In this document: in pieces, positions 6,794 through 15,016 of the stretch | How the letters are laid out: every line of letters starts with the position of its first letter | Numbering within the stretch: the stretch's first letter is position 1 | Assembly: GCA_949840605.1 (NCBI GenBank) | Contig: CATKXN010000016.1 | Coordinates: 1-32,361 of the forward strand | Reading direction: 5' to 3' | Origin: an uncultured Alistipes sp. | Lineage (GTDB): Bacteria > Bacteroidota > Bacteroidia > Bacteroidales > Rikenellaceae | Length of the DNA: 32,361 bases | Made by a program: the position numbers and the translations under genes | The notes under the pieces: generated by a model | The model's database searches: none | Told to the model about the DNA's origin: nothing | What the model saw: the letters and a program-made list of their open reading frames with translations, nothing else

Positions 6794-8899
6794 CTACGAC
6801 AGGTCCAGGTTGCTCACCCGCTCGGTCGCCCCGAACCCGAACCCGGGGTATTCGTAGAGCCCGAAACGGGGCTCGGTCTCACCCCGGGTATAGGCCCAGA
6901 TCGAGGCGTAGTCCTCGGGATCCTCGCCCATCTTGCCGATCTGCCGCAGGTAAGCGGCCACCGACTTGCTCTCGACGATGAAGATTTCGCCCATGCGGTC
7001 GATGATCGGGCTGTGACGGCGCGTGCGGTCGTGGTCGAAGCGCAGGATGCGGCGCCCCTCGGGCGTGAGCCCCACCAGCCGGAAGGTCATGCTCTTGCCG
7101 ATGGCCGGCAGATTCAGCACGCTGCGGTCCGTGGCGAGGAACGGCAGGCGGTATTTGCGCATGAAGCGTCGGAGTTTGTCCGCCGTGTCACGTCCGTCGG
7201 CCAGCAGCGCGCCGAGCTCCGAAGCCTGTCCGTCGGTAAGGTGCCCGCAGACCTTTTCCTCGACTTGCTCCTGCATCGAACGGCTGTTGGGCGTGAAGAC
7301 CGCCCGGTTCTCCTCGAAACCCTTGACCGAGAAGGTGTAATAGCACACCACGCCCAGCGAATTGAGCACCTGGCGCAGGCGTGCGGTGTGTCCGCGGCGC
7401 GAGGCGGCCACGGTGTAGACCAACTGGTTGGTGATGAGCCATCCCGCCGAAAGGATTTTCCGGATGGCCTCCTCGGCCTCGGGCGTCACCTCCAAAGGCG
7501 TCTGGAAATGGGTCTGGATGATGAACTGCTTCACGCCGACGGCCGAGGCCTTCCCGCGGAATTCGCGCAGGATTTCCACCAGTTCGTCGTTCACGCGCAT
7601 CGGCAGGTAGGCCGGCAGACGCGAGCCGAGGCGCACGCGCTGCAGTTCGGCGTATTTCTCCCCGTCGGGACGCCCGGCGTTGGCCCGGCGCTTGCGGCAG
7701 GCCATGCGGTAAACCGCTTCGAGGATATTCCGCAGGGTCTTGTTCTGGCTCATCAGCGCGTCGCCGCCCGTGATGAGGATGTCGCGCAGCTGGGCGTCCT
7801 CCTCGAAATAGTTCATCAGCCGGCGCAGTTTGTGGTCCCACGACTCTTTGGGACGCAGCGTCTCGAATTCGAAATTGAGGCGTTCGCTCTGGAAATCGTA
7901 CATCCGCTGGCACGAGGCGCACAGCCCGCCGCAGGCGCGGCCCATCGTGTCGGGAATCAGGATCGCCACCTCGGGATAGCGGCGGTGGATGTTGTGTCCG
8001 TCGGGCAGCAGCCACCCGGCGGCATTGGGTTTGCCCGCCTCGACGACGTCCTCGCGCTCCCAGGCGCGGATCTGCCCGTAGGTCTCGACCAGCTGCGGAG
8101 AATAGAGGATGTAACTGCGGATGGCGGCATCGTCGTAGCCGTCGCCCGTAACGTCGAGCAGCGAAAGGTAATAGGGCGTGGCGAAGAAGGGCATCCCCTT
8201 CTTGCGGGCCTTCGAGAGCAGGTACATCGTCTCCGACGACAGCGAACCGGCCAGAAAGCGGTTCAGCTCCGAAGGGCTTTTCACGGCCATGGCCAGCTGG
8301 AAGCGGAAATCGCCCCACCACGCGGCCACCTGCCGGTATTTCTCGTCGTAAGTCATCCCCTCGGCGAACTGGAATCGCGACGGGGTTTTCGACTTGCGGT
8401 TCTCGATCTTCTGCACCAGCAGGTGCAGCATCCGCTCGCGGTTGTCGGCACGGATCGCCCGCACCTCCCCGTCCTGCCCCGAAGGCCAGCGTTCGGTGCG
8501 GCTGCGCACGCGCTGCGGCGAGGGCAGCGGAATCTCCGCCCCGTCGAGCAGGCGGAACAGGTGGAACAGATCGACAAACAGGTCGGAAGGCATTTCGGAA
8601 TTTTCGAGCCGTCCGGTGAGGAACTGCCACAACAGCGTCAGGGTCTGTATTTCCATCCGGCAGTCCGTAGATAATTCGTGGACTTCTTGTCCGTCGTAAC
8701 CGATCAACAGTCGAATCTGCTCCGCAGCTTCGCTCTCCGCATCGGCATGCCGGTCCACGAACTCCCCGAGGCGCATGCGGAACTCCGCACCGTCGCGGCA
8801 GGCGTCGGCGAGGGCCGCAAGATCGGGTAACTCCTGGCGATAGAGCAGTCCGAGCTGGGAAAGGGTCAGTGCAAGCATTTTCTTTTGCTTCATACGCAT
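6794..8899 (-). CDS. KamA-family radical SAM protein with long N-terminal extension
   Basis: A 701-residue protein, much longer than lysine 2,3-aminomutase (about 420). Residues from about 300 resemble the KamA core: CGGLCASC (Cys323, Cys327, Cys330; CxxxCxxC for the [4Fe-4S]/AdoMet centre), ITGGDAL (377-383), the THFQTP segment (463-468), NQLVYT (491-496), and LPAIGK (597-602), where Lys602 is in the place of the PLP-binding lysine of aminomutases. The first 300 residues are mostly helical and unfamiliar. Aminomutase-type chemistry is likely, but the substrate is unknown; a role outside lysine fermentation is possible because no lysine-degradation genes are nearby. ATGs at 8899 and 8893 are both plausible starts. 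It stands alone, convergent with prfC. Confidence 0.8.
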   Translation of the reverse strand: MRMKQKKMLALTLSQLGLLYRQELPDLAALADACRDGAEFRMRLGEFVDRHADAESEAAEQIRLLIGYDGQEVHELSTDCRMEIQTLTLLWQFLTGRLENSEMPSDLFVDLFHLFRLLDGAEIPLPSPQRVRSRTERWPSGQDGEVRAIRADNRERMLHLLVQKIENRKSKTPSRFQFAEGMTYDEKYRQVAAWWGDFRFQLAMAVKSPSELNRFLAGSLSSETMYLLSKARKKGMPFFATPYYLSLLDVTGDGYDDAAIRSYILYSPQLVETYGQIRAWEREDVVEAGKPNAAGWLLPDGHNIHRRYPEVAILIPDTMGRACGGLCASCQRMYDFQSERLNFEFETLRPKESWDHKLRRLMNYFEEDAQLRDILITGGDALMSQNKTLRNILEAVYRMACRKRRANAGRPDGEKYAELQRVRLGSRLPAYLPMRVNDELVEILREFRGKASAVGVKQFIIQTHFQTPLEVTPEAEEAIRKILSAGWLITNQLVYTVAASRRGHTARLRQVLNSLGVVCYYTFSVKGFEENRAVFTPNSRSMQEQVEEKVCGHLTDGQASELGALLADGRDTADKLRRFMRKYRLPFLATDRSVLNLPAIGKSMTFRLVGLTPEGRRILRFDHDRTRRHSPIIDRMGEIFIVESKSVAAYLRQIGKMGEDPEDYASIWAYTRGETEPRFGLYEYPGFGFGATERVSNLDLS

Positions 8900-9023
8900 T
8901 TTTTATTTAAGTCGTTTGAGATAGATGCAGAATTGCCGATTCACCCGGGGCGTCACATCCGGATAGCATCTTTCGGGCACAATATAGTAAAAATTTTTAA
9001 TAAAATCGCAGCTGAAAAACAAA

Positions 9024-9054
9024 AAAACCGGAATCCACAATGGATTCCGGTTTT
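9024..9054 (-). terminator. Intrinsic terminator of the polysaccharide operon
   Basis: A perfect 14-bp inverted repeat (AAAACCGGAATCCA / TGGATTCCGGTTTT) with a 3-nt loop. Read on the minus strand it is followed by a T-run (A-run at 9021-9027 on plus) and sits 27 bp past the aminotransferase stop. It closes the operon that begins at about 22726. Confidence 0.9.
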
Positions 9055-9080
9055 CGCCACAAGCGACATGCCAGAACGGA

Positions 9081-10220
9081 CTAACGCTCCATACAGCCTT
9101 TTATCACACCGACGACCGACCGGATCTGATCGTCCGTAAGCGACGAACCCGACGGAAGACACAGCCCCCGGTCGAATATCCGTTCGGCCGTGCCGTCGCC
9201 GTAGAACGGACAATCAGCATAGACCGGCTGCATATGCATCGGACGCCACAGCAAACGCGACTCTATGTTTTCCGCTTCCAGACGGAGACGGATTTCATCG
9301 GCCGTCATCCCGCAGCGGGCCGGATCGACCGTAATACACGTGAGCCAGAAATTCGAATCGTATTCCGCACCCGGATTCTGCATCACCTCGACGCCCCTGA
9401 CATCCGCCAGCAGCGCGGTGTAAAGGGCGTGAATGGCCCGCCTCCGGGCGATATGACCGGCAAGCACCTGCATCTGCCCGCGCCCGATGCCCGCACAGAT
9501 GTTCGACATGCGGTAATTGTACCCGACCTGTTCGTGGTAATAATAGGGACGGTTCTCCCGGGCCTGCGTGGCATAAAACATCGTTCGCCGGGCTTCCTCC
9601 CCGGTCCGGCAGATCAGCGCGCCGCCTCCCGAGGTGGTAATCATCTTGTTGCCGTTGAACGACAACGCGCCGAATTCGCCGAATGTCCCGCATTTCCGAC
9701 CTCCGTATTCAGAACCGATGGCCTCGGCGGCATCTTCCATGATCGGAATGCCGTATTTGGCGGCAACGGCACAAATCCCGTCCATCCTGGCCGGCATTCC
9801 GTACAAATGGACCGGAACGATCGCTTTCGGATATTTTCCGGTTTTCGCCCTGCGGTCGAGGATCGCCTCTTCGAGGAAGCGGGGCGACATATTCCAGGTG
9901 TCGGCCTCGCTGTCGACATAGACCGGTCTCGCACCGAGGTACACGACGGGATTGGCCGACGCCGCAAAGGTAAACGACTGGCAGACGACCTCGTCGCCCG
10001 GACCGACTCCCAACTGCAGCAAGCCTAAATGAATGGCGGCTGTTCCGGACGCAAGCGCCACGACACGCCGTTCTTCCCCGATAAAAGCCTCCAGATCCTT
10101 TTCGAAGGCATCGACATTGGGCCCCAGAGGCACCACCCAGTTGGTGTCGAATGCCTCCTTGACATAATCCTGCTCACTGCCACCCATCTGTGCCAGCGAG
10201 AGGTAAATTCTTTCGCGCAT
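9081..10220 (-). CDS. PLP-dependent sugar aminotransferase (DegT/DnrJ/EryC1 family, PglE/WcfR type)
   Basis: A 379-residue aminotransferase expected to convert a UDP-2-acetamido-4-keto-2,6-dideoxyhexose to the 4-amino sugar, using glutamate and PLP. Seen: the ASGTAAIHLGL segment (from residue 57), GDEVVCQSFTF, MEDAAEAIGS (Asp of the PLP pocket), and SFNGNKMITTSGGGA with Lys192 as the likely Schiff-base lysine. This last motif is of the PglE type. It is the last gene of the operon, directly after the initiating transferase, and pairs logically with the PglF-like dehydratase at 19964. No PglD-like N-acetyltransferase is present, so the 4-amine may stay free, as in the AATGal made with WcfR in B. 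fragilis PSA. GC content matches the chromosome rather than the AT-rich operon core. Confidence 0.85.
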   Translation of the reverse strand: MRERIYLSLAQMGGSEQDYVKEAFDTNWVVPLGPNVDAFEKDLEAFIGEERRVVALASGTAAIHLGLLQLGVGPGDEVVCQSFTFAASANPVVYLGARPVYVDSEADTWNMSPRFLEEAILDRRAKTGKYPKAIVPVHLYGMPARMDGICAVAAKYGIPIMEDAAEAIGSEYGGRKCGTFGEFGALSFNGNKMITTSGGGALICRTGEEARRTMFYATQARENRPYYYHEQVGYNYRMSNICAGIGRGQMQVLAGHIARRRAIHALYTALLADVRGVEVMQNPGAEYDSNFWLTCITVDPARCGMTADEIRLRLEAENIESRLLWRPMHMQPVYADCPFYGDGTAERIFDRGLCLPSGSSLTDDQIRSVVGVIKGCMER

Positions 10221-10231
10221 AATTGATCGAT

Positions 10232-10834
10232 TTATGATTGTATCTCCGCCAATTCGTAAGAGCGGAAAATAGTCTGGAAAATCAACCGGATATCTCCGCA
10301 GAAAGTCCGGTTATGATAATAATCGAGATTAATCCGGACCTTGTCGGGAAAAATCACTTCGTCATTGTATCGGACAGGGTCGGGGACCCGAGCCAAAATT
10401 TCCTCTTCATTGGCGTATTTCAGCGATGCCGGGCCCGTTATCCCGGGACGGAGTTTCAGGATAAGCCGGTCTTCCCCCTGCAGCCGGTCCGCATATCCCG
10501 GCACGTCGGGACGCGGCCCTACGAAACTCATATCGCCCTTGAGAACATTCCACAATTCAGGCAGTTCGTCGAGCTTATACCGGCGCAGCTTCGCCCCCAA
10601 AGGGGTGATTCGGCTCTCTCCGGCAACCGACACCGTCGATCCCGAATGGCTTACGGTCATCGACCGGAATTTGAACATCGTAAAGAGTCTGCCGTTCCGT
10701 CCGACACGCTTCTGGGTGAAAATCACCGGGCCTCCCGGCATGCTGACCTTAATCAATAAGGCGACGACAAGCAACGCCGGCCACAACACCAGAAGCCCGA
10801 GCAGCGATGCCGTCCGGTCGAAAAGAAATTTCAT
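10232..10834 (-). CDS. Initiating phosphoglycosyltransferase (PglC/WcfS type)
   Basis: The 200-residue product is a small monotopic phosphoglycosyltransferase that moves a sugar-1-phosphate from a UDP-sugar to undecaprenyl phosphate on the inner leaflet, starting the repeat unit. Seen: an N-terminal membrane helix (about residues 9-30), FTMFKFRSM (51-60), the catalytic Asp89-Glu90 in KLDELPELWN, and the GDMSFVGPRPD motif (100-110). It lacks the large N-terminal membrane domain of WbaP-type enzymes, so it is the short PglC form. It starts 8 bp before the LicD-like stop in the operon, and the aminotransferase follows 11 bp later. The likely donor is the diamino-trideoxy sugar made by the PglF-like and PglE-like proteins of this operon. 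Confidence 0.9.
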   Translation of the reverse strand: MKFLFDRTASLLGLLVLWPALLVVALLIKVSMPGGPVIFTQKRVGRNGRLFTMFKFRSMTVSHSGSTVSVAGESRITPLGAKLRRYKLDELPELWNVLKGDMSFVGPRPDVPGYADRLQGEDRLILKLRPGITGPASLKYANEEEILARVPDPVRYNDEVIFPDKVRINLDYYHNRTFCGDIRLIFQTIFRSYELAEIQS

Positions 10835-10842
10835 GGTCCAAT

Positions 10843-11715
10843 TCAGAATAGATATTTTTCGTCAGATAAATCGGTATACGGAGGATGCGAAAGGCTCCAT
10901 TTAGTCATATGTTGTTCATATTTTATCCGGTTTTCCGATGGTATTTTCATATAATCTCCAAAACGATCGGCAAGAAAACTTTCCAAATTTGCTGCGACAT
11001 ATAAATTTATCGTTTCGAAAGGAATCTTTTTTACATGCTCGAAATAGGAACGTTTATAGGTTCCCGAGCGCATCAGGGCCTTTCCCAGATAGTTGCAATA
11101 ATAGCCAGTGAATGAATTTCGGAATCGGTAGACCTGGGAAAGTCCGAAATCGAGCAAAAAGCGCTTGGGAAAAATCCCAAAACAGCGGATCATTGCATTG
11201 ATCCACATATTTCTGCGGTGATAATCCTTATTCGCCAATCCTTTGACGATTAAATACTTAGCCCACATATACTGCCAACAGCGTTTAATCCGGCGATCGG
11301 GACATACATGGAGAATAAAAATATCGATATAGATTCCCTGGTGAACTTTCCAGTTTTGTAAAATGGGTTCTTCGAAATAAGTATTATTCATTCTGATTTT
11401 AGCCGTAATGACCTTCCCTCCGGAAGCTCCTAACTCCTGAAGATAATAACGGTCCTTATTCCCTTCTTTATGGAAAGCAGTCCTGAATTTCTCGTAGTTA
11501 TCCGGGGTCATGAATACGTCCAAATCATCATCCCAAGGGATGAATCCCCCATGACGTTTAGCTCCTAAGGCGCTGCCGCCCATCAAACAATATCGGATGC
11601 CGTGTGTTTCGCAAAATGAATCGAGATCATACGCGATGTTCAGGATGACATTCTGCAAGGCTTTGATCCCGTATTCATCCGGGATGTCAGGCCTCATCAG
11701 ATTTCTATTGTTCAT
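10843..11715 (-). CDS. LicD-family phosphotransferase
   Basis: A 290-residue protein with the LicD signature: LMGGSALGAKRHGG (44-57) followed by IPWDDDLDVFM, with acidic residues Asp62-64 and Asp66, the nucleotidyltransferase-fold metal site. LicD proteins move phosphocholine or related phospho-groups from a CDP-activated donor onto a glycan; other members use phosphoribitol or phosphoglycerol type donors. The operon also has a TagD-like cytidylyltransferase two genes upstream, which could make the donor. The ATG at 11715 overlaps the previous stop by 4 bp (ATGA), so translation is coupled. There is no signal peptide, so it should act in the cytoplasm on lipid-linked or nucleotide sugars. The gene is AT-rich compared with the flanks. 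Confidence 0.85.
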   Translation of the reverse strand: MNNRNLMRPDIPDEYGIKALQNVILNIAYDLDSFCETHGIRYCLMGGSALGAKRHGGFIPWDDDLDVFMTPDNYEKFRTAFHKEGNKDRYYLQELGASGGKVITAKIRMNNTYFEEPILQNWKVHQGIYIDIFILHVCPDRRIKRCWQYMWAKYLIVKGLANKDYHRRNMWINAMIRCFGIFPKRFLLDFGLSQVYRFRNSFTGYYCNYLGKALMRSGTYKRSYFEHVKKIPFETINLYVAANLESFLADRFGDYMKIPSENRIKYEQHMTKWSLSHPPYTDLSDEKYLF

Positions 11716-12890
11716 ATATGATAATATTTGCGCAGCAAAAAACGAATGTACCCCGGAGCCTTATAATAATAAAACAATGGGTCTTTCCACTGAGAGAGAT
11801 ATTTTCGGACGGCCTTTTCAAAAGACGGAACAACGGAATTCAGGAATTGCTCCCGCATACGAGGACGCGGTTCTTCAACCAATCCGAAGCGATTGTTTTT
11901 ATAGACTTCAGTCCATTCCATCGGATAAATACTCAATCGATCCGCTATTCGATCCCAAAGCTGCTGCCCTTTTTCCGTGTTGCATACGAACATGGAAACA
12001 CCCGCAAAACGGTCGATCTCAGGATGATACTTTTCAATCGTGTGAAAGTCTCCGATCGTTATATCTGAAGCGCGTTCCGCATTTGCATATCGGCAGCTGT
12101 AGCAACTCTCCCGACAAATCAATCTCTTACTATATGCATAGTAGTAGGGAAAGGACATATACGAACCCATCTTATCGGCGCATACCCCATCCTTCCGTTT
12201 AATACCGATACGATAGTAATGGGAAGTCGCTTTCCGGTATTTGTACCTGAAAACAACGTCCTTGACCTCTTCGGCATTCCATTTCTTTTTCAGATATTCC
12301 AAAGATAAATCGAACAATCTTTGGTTCCCGACGCCATGACAAACGAAATCGACAGTGACTAAATTCGGATATTCCGTTTTCAGAAACAATTTTAATGCTG
12401 CTATTTGACAAGGCGTTGAACAATAAAGAACATCGCGGCCTGTTTTTAAGTGATCCTGAATGCGAAAAAAACAGTCTCCGGTATCACATAACAGATATTT
12501 GGATTTATACAGAGGCTGCAACTCCTCCGAAGTTTCCGCCGATCGAGTCCTTAATCTTAAGGAGTCATCAAATGCTGCGCCGAATACAATGCCGCCCCGG
12601 GCAATAATTTCACGTGCGATGGTTCCGAATAGACCTCCGCTCGATCCTTCGCGTTTGATTTGCGGATCGGACGCATAAGCAGCTCCACAGCTATGACGGC
12701 CGCTGTTTTTCACGACATGTAAAACCGGGCAAACCGATTCGCATTTCTTACATTCAATACAAAGCGCGGCATCGATATTCGGGTATTCAAATCCATCCCG
12801 ATCAGGAACCATTCGAATTGCATGGGTCGGACATGACAGGATGCAGGTACCGCACCCCGAACAGTCTTTCCCGACTTTGCTAATCGACAT
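11712..12890 (-). CDS. Coenzyme F420 hydrogenase/dehydrogenase beta-subunit-like iron-sulfur protein
   Basis: A 392-residue protein. The N-terminus holds two [4Fe-4S] ferredoxin motifs: Cys10, 13, 16, 20 (CSGCGTCILSC) and Cys44, 47, 50, 54 (CIECKKCESVC). An FrhB-like domain follows, with SSGGLFGTIAREI, STPCQIAAL, VDFVCHGVG and CRYANAERASDITIGDF. Such proteins are common in Bacteroidetes capsule and O-antigen clusters, where their reaction is not established; F420 itself is not expected in this phylum, so flavin is the more likely cofactor. I infer a redox step in sugar or substituent synthesis. It overlaps the upstream tagD-like gene by 11 bp and the downstream licD-like gene by 4 bp, tying the three together. 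Confidence 0.8.
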   Translation of the reverse strand: MSISKVGKDCSGCGTCILSCPTHAIRMVPDRDGFEYPNIDAALCIECKKCESVCPVLHVVKNSGRHSCGAAYASDPQIKREGSSGGLFGTIAREIIARGGIVFGAAFDDSLRLRTRSAETSEELQPLYKSKYLLCDTGDCFFRIQDHLKTGRDVLYCSTPCQIAALKLFLKTEYPNLVTVDFVCHGVGNQRLFDLSLEYLKKKWNAEEVKDVVFRYKYRKATSHYYRIGIKRKDGVCADKMGSYMSFPYYYAYSKRLICRESCYSCRYANAERASDITIGDFHTIEKYHPEIDRFAGVSMFVCNTEKGQQLWDRIADRLSIYPMEWTEVYKNNRFGLVEEPRPRMREQFLNSVVPSFEKAVRKYLSQWKDPLFYYYKAPGYIRFLLRKYYHI

Positions 12891-13308
12891 GATTGATTTT
12901 TTTTACAATTTCCGTTGACGATACACCTCCCGTGTGGGGAAGAAATACCAAGTCACAACCAACGGATTTCAATTTGGATTTAATATCATTATACATGGTA
13001 CTGCCTTTCCAATCGTCCCCATGAAAAATCGCATCGAATTTTAACGTTTTCCAAGCAGCCAATTTATCCATATTGGTTTGAGGGACCACCTTGTCCACAT
13101 AGCGGATAGCTTCGACGATAGCGCAGCGATCCTCAAAAGATATAATCGGGGTTTTGTGTTTATAAATCCGAACGTTTTCATCCGTGCTGACCCCGACTAT
13201 CAGGTAATCGCAGTGTTCCTTTGCCCGTTTCAGAATATTCAAATGCCCCACATGGAACATGTCGAAGACCCCTGTCGTGTACCCGACTTTGTATTTTTTC
13301 CTCTCCAT
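12880..13308 (-). CDS. Cytidylyltransferase, glycerol-3-phosphate (TagD)-like
   Basis: A 142-residue nucleotidyltransferase of the HxGH class. Seen: GVFDMFHVGHLNILKRAK (His19 and His22 forming HVGH), STDE, the IRYVDKVVP segment and HGDDWKG, which follow the TagD/GCT pattern of glycerol-3-phosphate cytidylyltransferase. Near the C-terminus the usual RTxGIST(S/T) is HTGGVSST, so the Arg is replaced by His; substrate assignment is therefore cautious, and a related phospho-alcohol is possible. The product would be a CDP-linked donor. A LicD-like transferase two genes downstream is the natural user, suggesting a phosphate-linked decoration on the polysaccharide. The ATG at 13308 lies 4 bp after the previous GT stop. 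Confidence 0.8.
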   Translation of the reverse strand: MERKKYKVGYTTGVFDMFHVGHLNILKRAKEHCDYLIVGVSTDENVRIYKHKTPIISFEDRCAIVEAIRYVDKVVPQTNMDKLAAWKTLKFDAIFHGDDWKGSTMYNDIKSKLKSVGCDLVFLPHTGGVSSTEIVKKINHVD

Positions 13309-13312
13309 AGGA

Positions 13313-14134
13313 TTATGATTTCCTGAATAATTTTTGAAAAATGAATCCTCTGATTTTATTCGGCATCAGTACCTGAACAACCCATCGTCCGAAAATATTG
13401 AAAGCCAACCGGGGCAATGAAATCATCCCGTTTGTCCACATGTATTTTTGTAGCGCAGCCTCGCTTTTGAAATATTTCCAACCTCCGCGGCGACGGTACA
13501 TCCCATCTCCGACCCGCACGTTCACCAGATTCTCCTGAATGTTGTAGAACTGATAATTCCTCATCGCCAATCGAACCCAGAGATAATAATCCTCTTCGCA
13601 ATACCAATCCTGGTAACCGCCAGCTGCCTGAATATCATCCCTTTTTAACATCACCGTTACAAGATTCACAGGACAACGAGCCTTGAGGTATTTTTTTATT
13701 TCCGCGTCATTTTCGGGGACCATTCTCGTTCCGACGACATGATCCGGAGAACCAACGAACTCGTTAATCAGACCTCCGACTACACTTACGTCAGGATGCT
13801 CGTCAAAAGCTCTTAATTGTTTTTCAAAGCGATCGGGTACCGAGATGTCATCGCTGTCCATTACTGCACACAGGTTGTTCGACGCCGCGTCCAATCCCGT
13901 CTGTCTGGCAATAGCGTGCCCCATGTTTTCCTTCAACCGGATGATTTTTATACGGTCGAATTCAATTGACAAGGTATATAAGGCATCGTCAATCGAACCC
14001 GGAACCGGGCCGTCAACAACAATAATTATTTCATCGGGAGGAGCAGTCTGCCGGACGATACTGTGAACGGCAGTAACAAAATCAAGCGGTCTATCGTTAC
14101 GATAAACCGACATGCATACACTGAAATCTGCCAT
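13313..14134 (-). CDS. Family 2 glycosyltransferase
   Basis: A 273-residue GT-A fold enzyme. Seen: the N-terminal FSVCMSVYRND beta-strand/loop, DEIIIVVDGP, and the metal-binding DSDD (Asp93-Asp96) in VMDSDDISVPDRF, plus a C-terminal CEEDYYLWVRL segment holding the usual acidic acceptor-site residues. It should add one sugar to the undecaprenyl-linked repeat unit on the cytoplasmic face of the inner membrane. The resemblance to capsule GT2 enzymes (amylovoran AmsE-like) is general; donor and linkage cannot be read. It is AT-rich like the rest of the operon core, with the RmlD-like gene 8 bp upstream and the tagD-like gene 4 bp downstream. Confidence 0.85.
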   Translation of the reverse strand: MADFSVCMSVYRNDRPLDFVTAVHSIVRQTAPPDEIIIVVDGPVPGSIDDALYTLSIEFDRIKIIRLKENMGHAIARQTGLDAASNNLCAVMDSDDISVPDRFEKQLRAFDEHPDVSVVGGLINEFVGSPDHVVGTRMVPENDAEIKKYLKARCPVNLVTVMLKRDDIQAAGGYQDWYCEEDYYLWVRLAMRNYQFYNIQENLVNVRVGDGMYRRRGGWKYFKSEAALQKYMWTNGMISLPRLAFNIFGRWVVQVLMPNKIRGFIFQKLFRKS

Positions 14135-14142
14135 CTCGAATA

Positions 14143-15000
14143 TTACAGACTGTAATGAGTATAAAATTCTTTATGGTCCTCAATCCACGCTTTCATTTCA
14201 ATTACCTGTTGTTCATAGGGTGGGACGACAAAGGAAAAATCCTCTCTCTTGCAACGGAGAGACTTATCGATAGCGACCTTGTCATCCGGAACAATTTTCA
14301 GTTCACTATGTTTGAAATGACGGTTGAACAGGCATAATAGATCGTATTTGGAAATGCTTTCATTGTTCACCAAGTTGTATAGTCCCGTAAGGTCTTCTTT
14401 GATAGCCTGCTCCATGGCTTTGGCCAGCGTCAGGGTTGAAACACCAGTCCACATCGCTTTTGTATATCCCTTTATGGACCCGGATTGCTTCATGAACCAA
14501 TTAAACAAGCCGATTCCGGATTCATTTGTATCCGGACCGATAATTGAGTTTCTGAACGTAAGGTTTTTATTGTCCACAACCTCTCCAAGCGCTTTGGACC
14601 GATCGTAAAAACTCAGTCCATCCCGCAGGCTTTTCTCATAATAAGGCCCTGTGTTACCGGCAAATACGCAATCTGTACTCATATGGATGAGCTTCGTCTC
14701 CTTATCTTTCAATGTATCTGCGACAAGATGAGGAAGATATGCATTCAAATAGGCTGCAAGCGCCTGATTGTCTTCGGCCGTTCGGTTGAGGATTCCAATG
14801 CAGTTGATAACGACATCATAATCGGAGCCAAGCAATATGCTTTTGAAATGATCGGCGTTTAGTACATTGCCCACAATATTGGGACAATATGGAAACGGTT
14901 TCTTGGAATATGCCGTCACATCGTATCCATGTTCTTTGAAATACAATGTAATAAGGTGACCGGCCATCCCTGTTGAACCGAGGACGAGGATCTTTTTCAT
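14143..15000 (-). CDS. RmlD-like NAD(P)-dependent sugar reductase (SDR)
   Basis: A 285-residue short-chain dehydrogenase. Seen: Rossmann motif GSTGMAG (8-14), MSTDCVFAG (107-115), and the catalytic YDRSK (Tyr132-Lys136), all as in dTDP-4-dehydrorhamnose reductase. There are no rmlA/B/C genes here; the gene follows a CapE/WbjB-type UDP-GlcNAc 4,6-dehydratase/5-epimerase, so it more likely reduces the resulting UDP-2-acetamido-2,6-dideoxy-L-arabino-4-hexulose, giving an L-RhaNAc-type sugar (as in WbvB/WbvR systems). The frame is open to 15042, but the ATG at 15000 is chosen because the Rossmann fold begins there and it avoids overlap with the upstream gene. It lacks the C-terminal cupin domain of CapF/WbjC. 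Confidence 0.8.
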   Translation of the reverse strand: MKKILVLGSTGMAGHLITLYFKEHGYDVTAYSKKPFPYCPNIVGNVLNADHFKSILLGSDYDVVINCIGILNRTAEDNQALAAYLNAYLPHLVADTLKDKETKLIHMSTDCVFAGNTGPYYEKSLRDGLSFYDRSKALGEVVDNKNLTFRNSIIGPDTNESGIGLFNWFMKQSGSIKGYTKAMWTGVSTLTLAKAMEQAIKEDLTGLYNLVNNESISKYDLLCLFNRHFKHSELKIVPDDKVAIDKSLRCKREDFSFVVPPYEQQVIEMKAWIEDHKEFYTHYSL

Positions 15001-15016
15001 ACTATGCAACGTTGGA

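Noticed and set aside
3551..8674. A 1,707-residue open frame on the plus strand across nadB, prfC and the KamA-like gene
   Set aside because: It is a shadow frame of GC-rich coding DNA, full of Arg/Pro/Gly and matching no family, while three well-conserved genes occupy the same bases.
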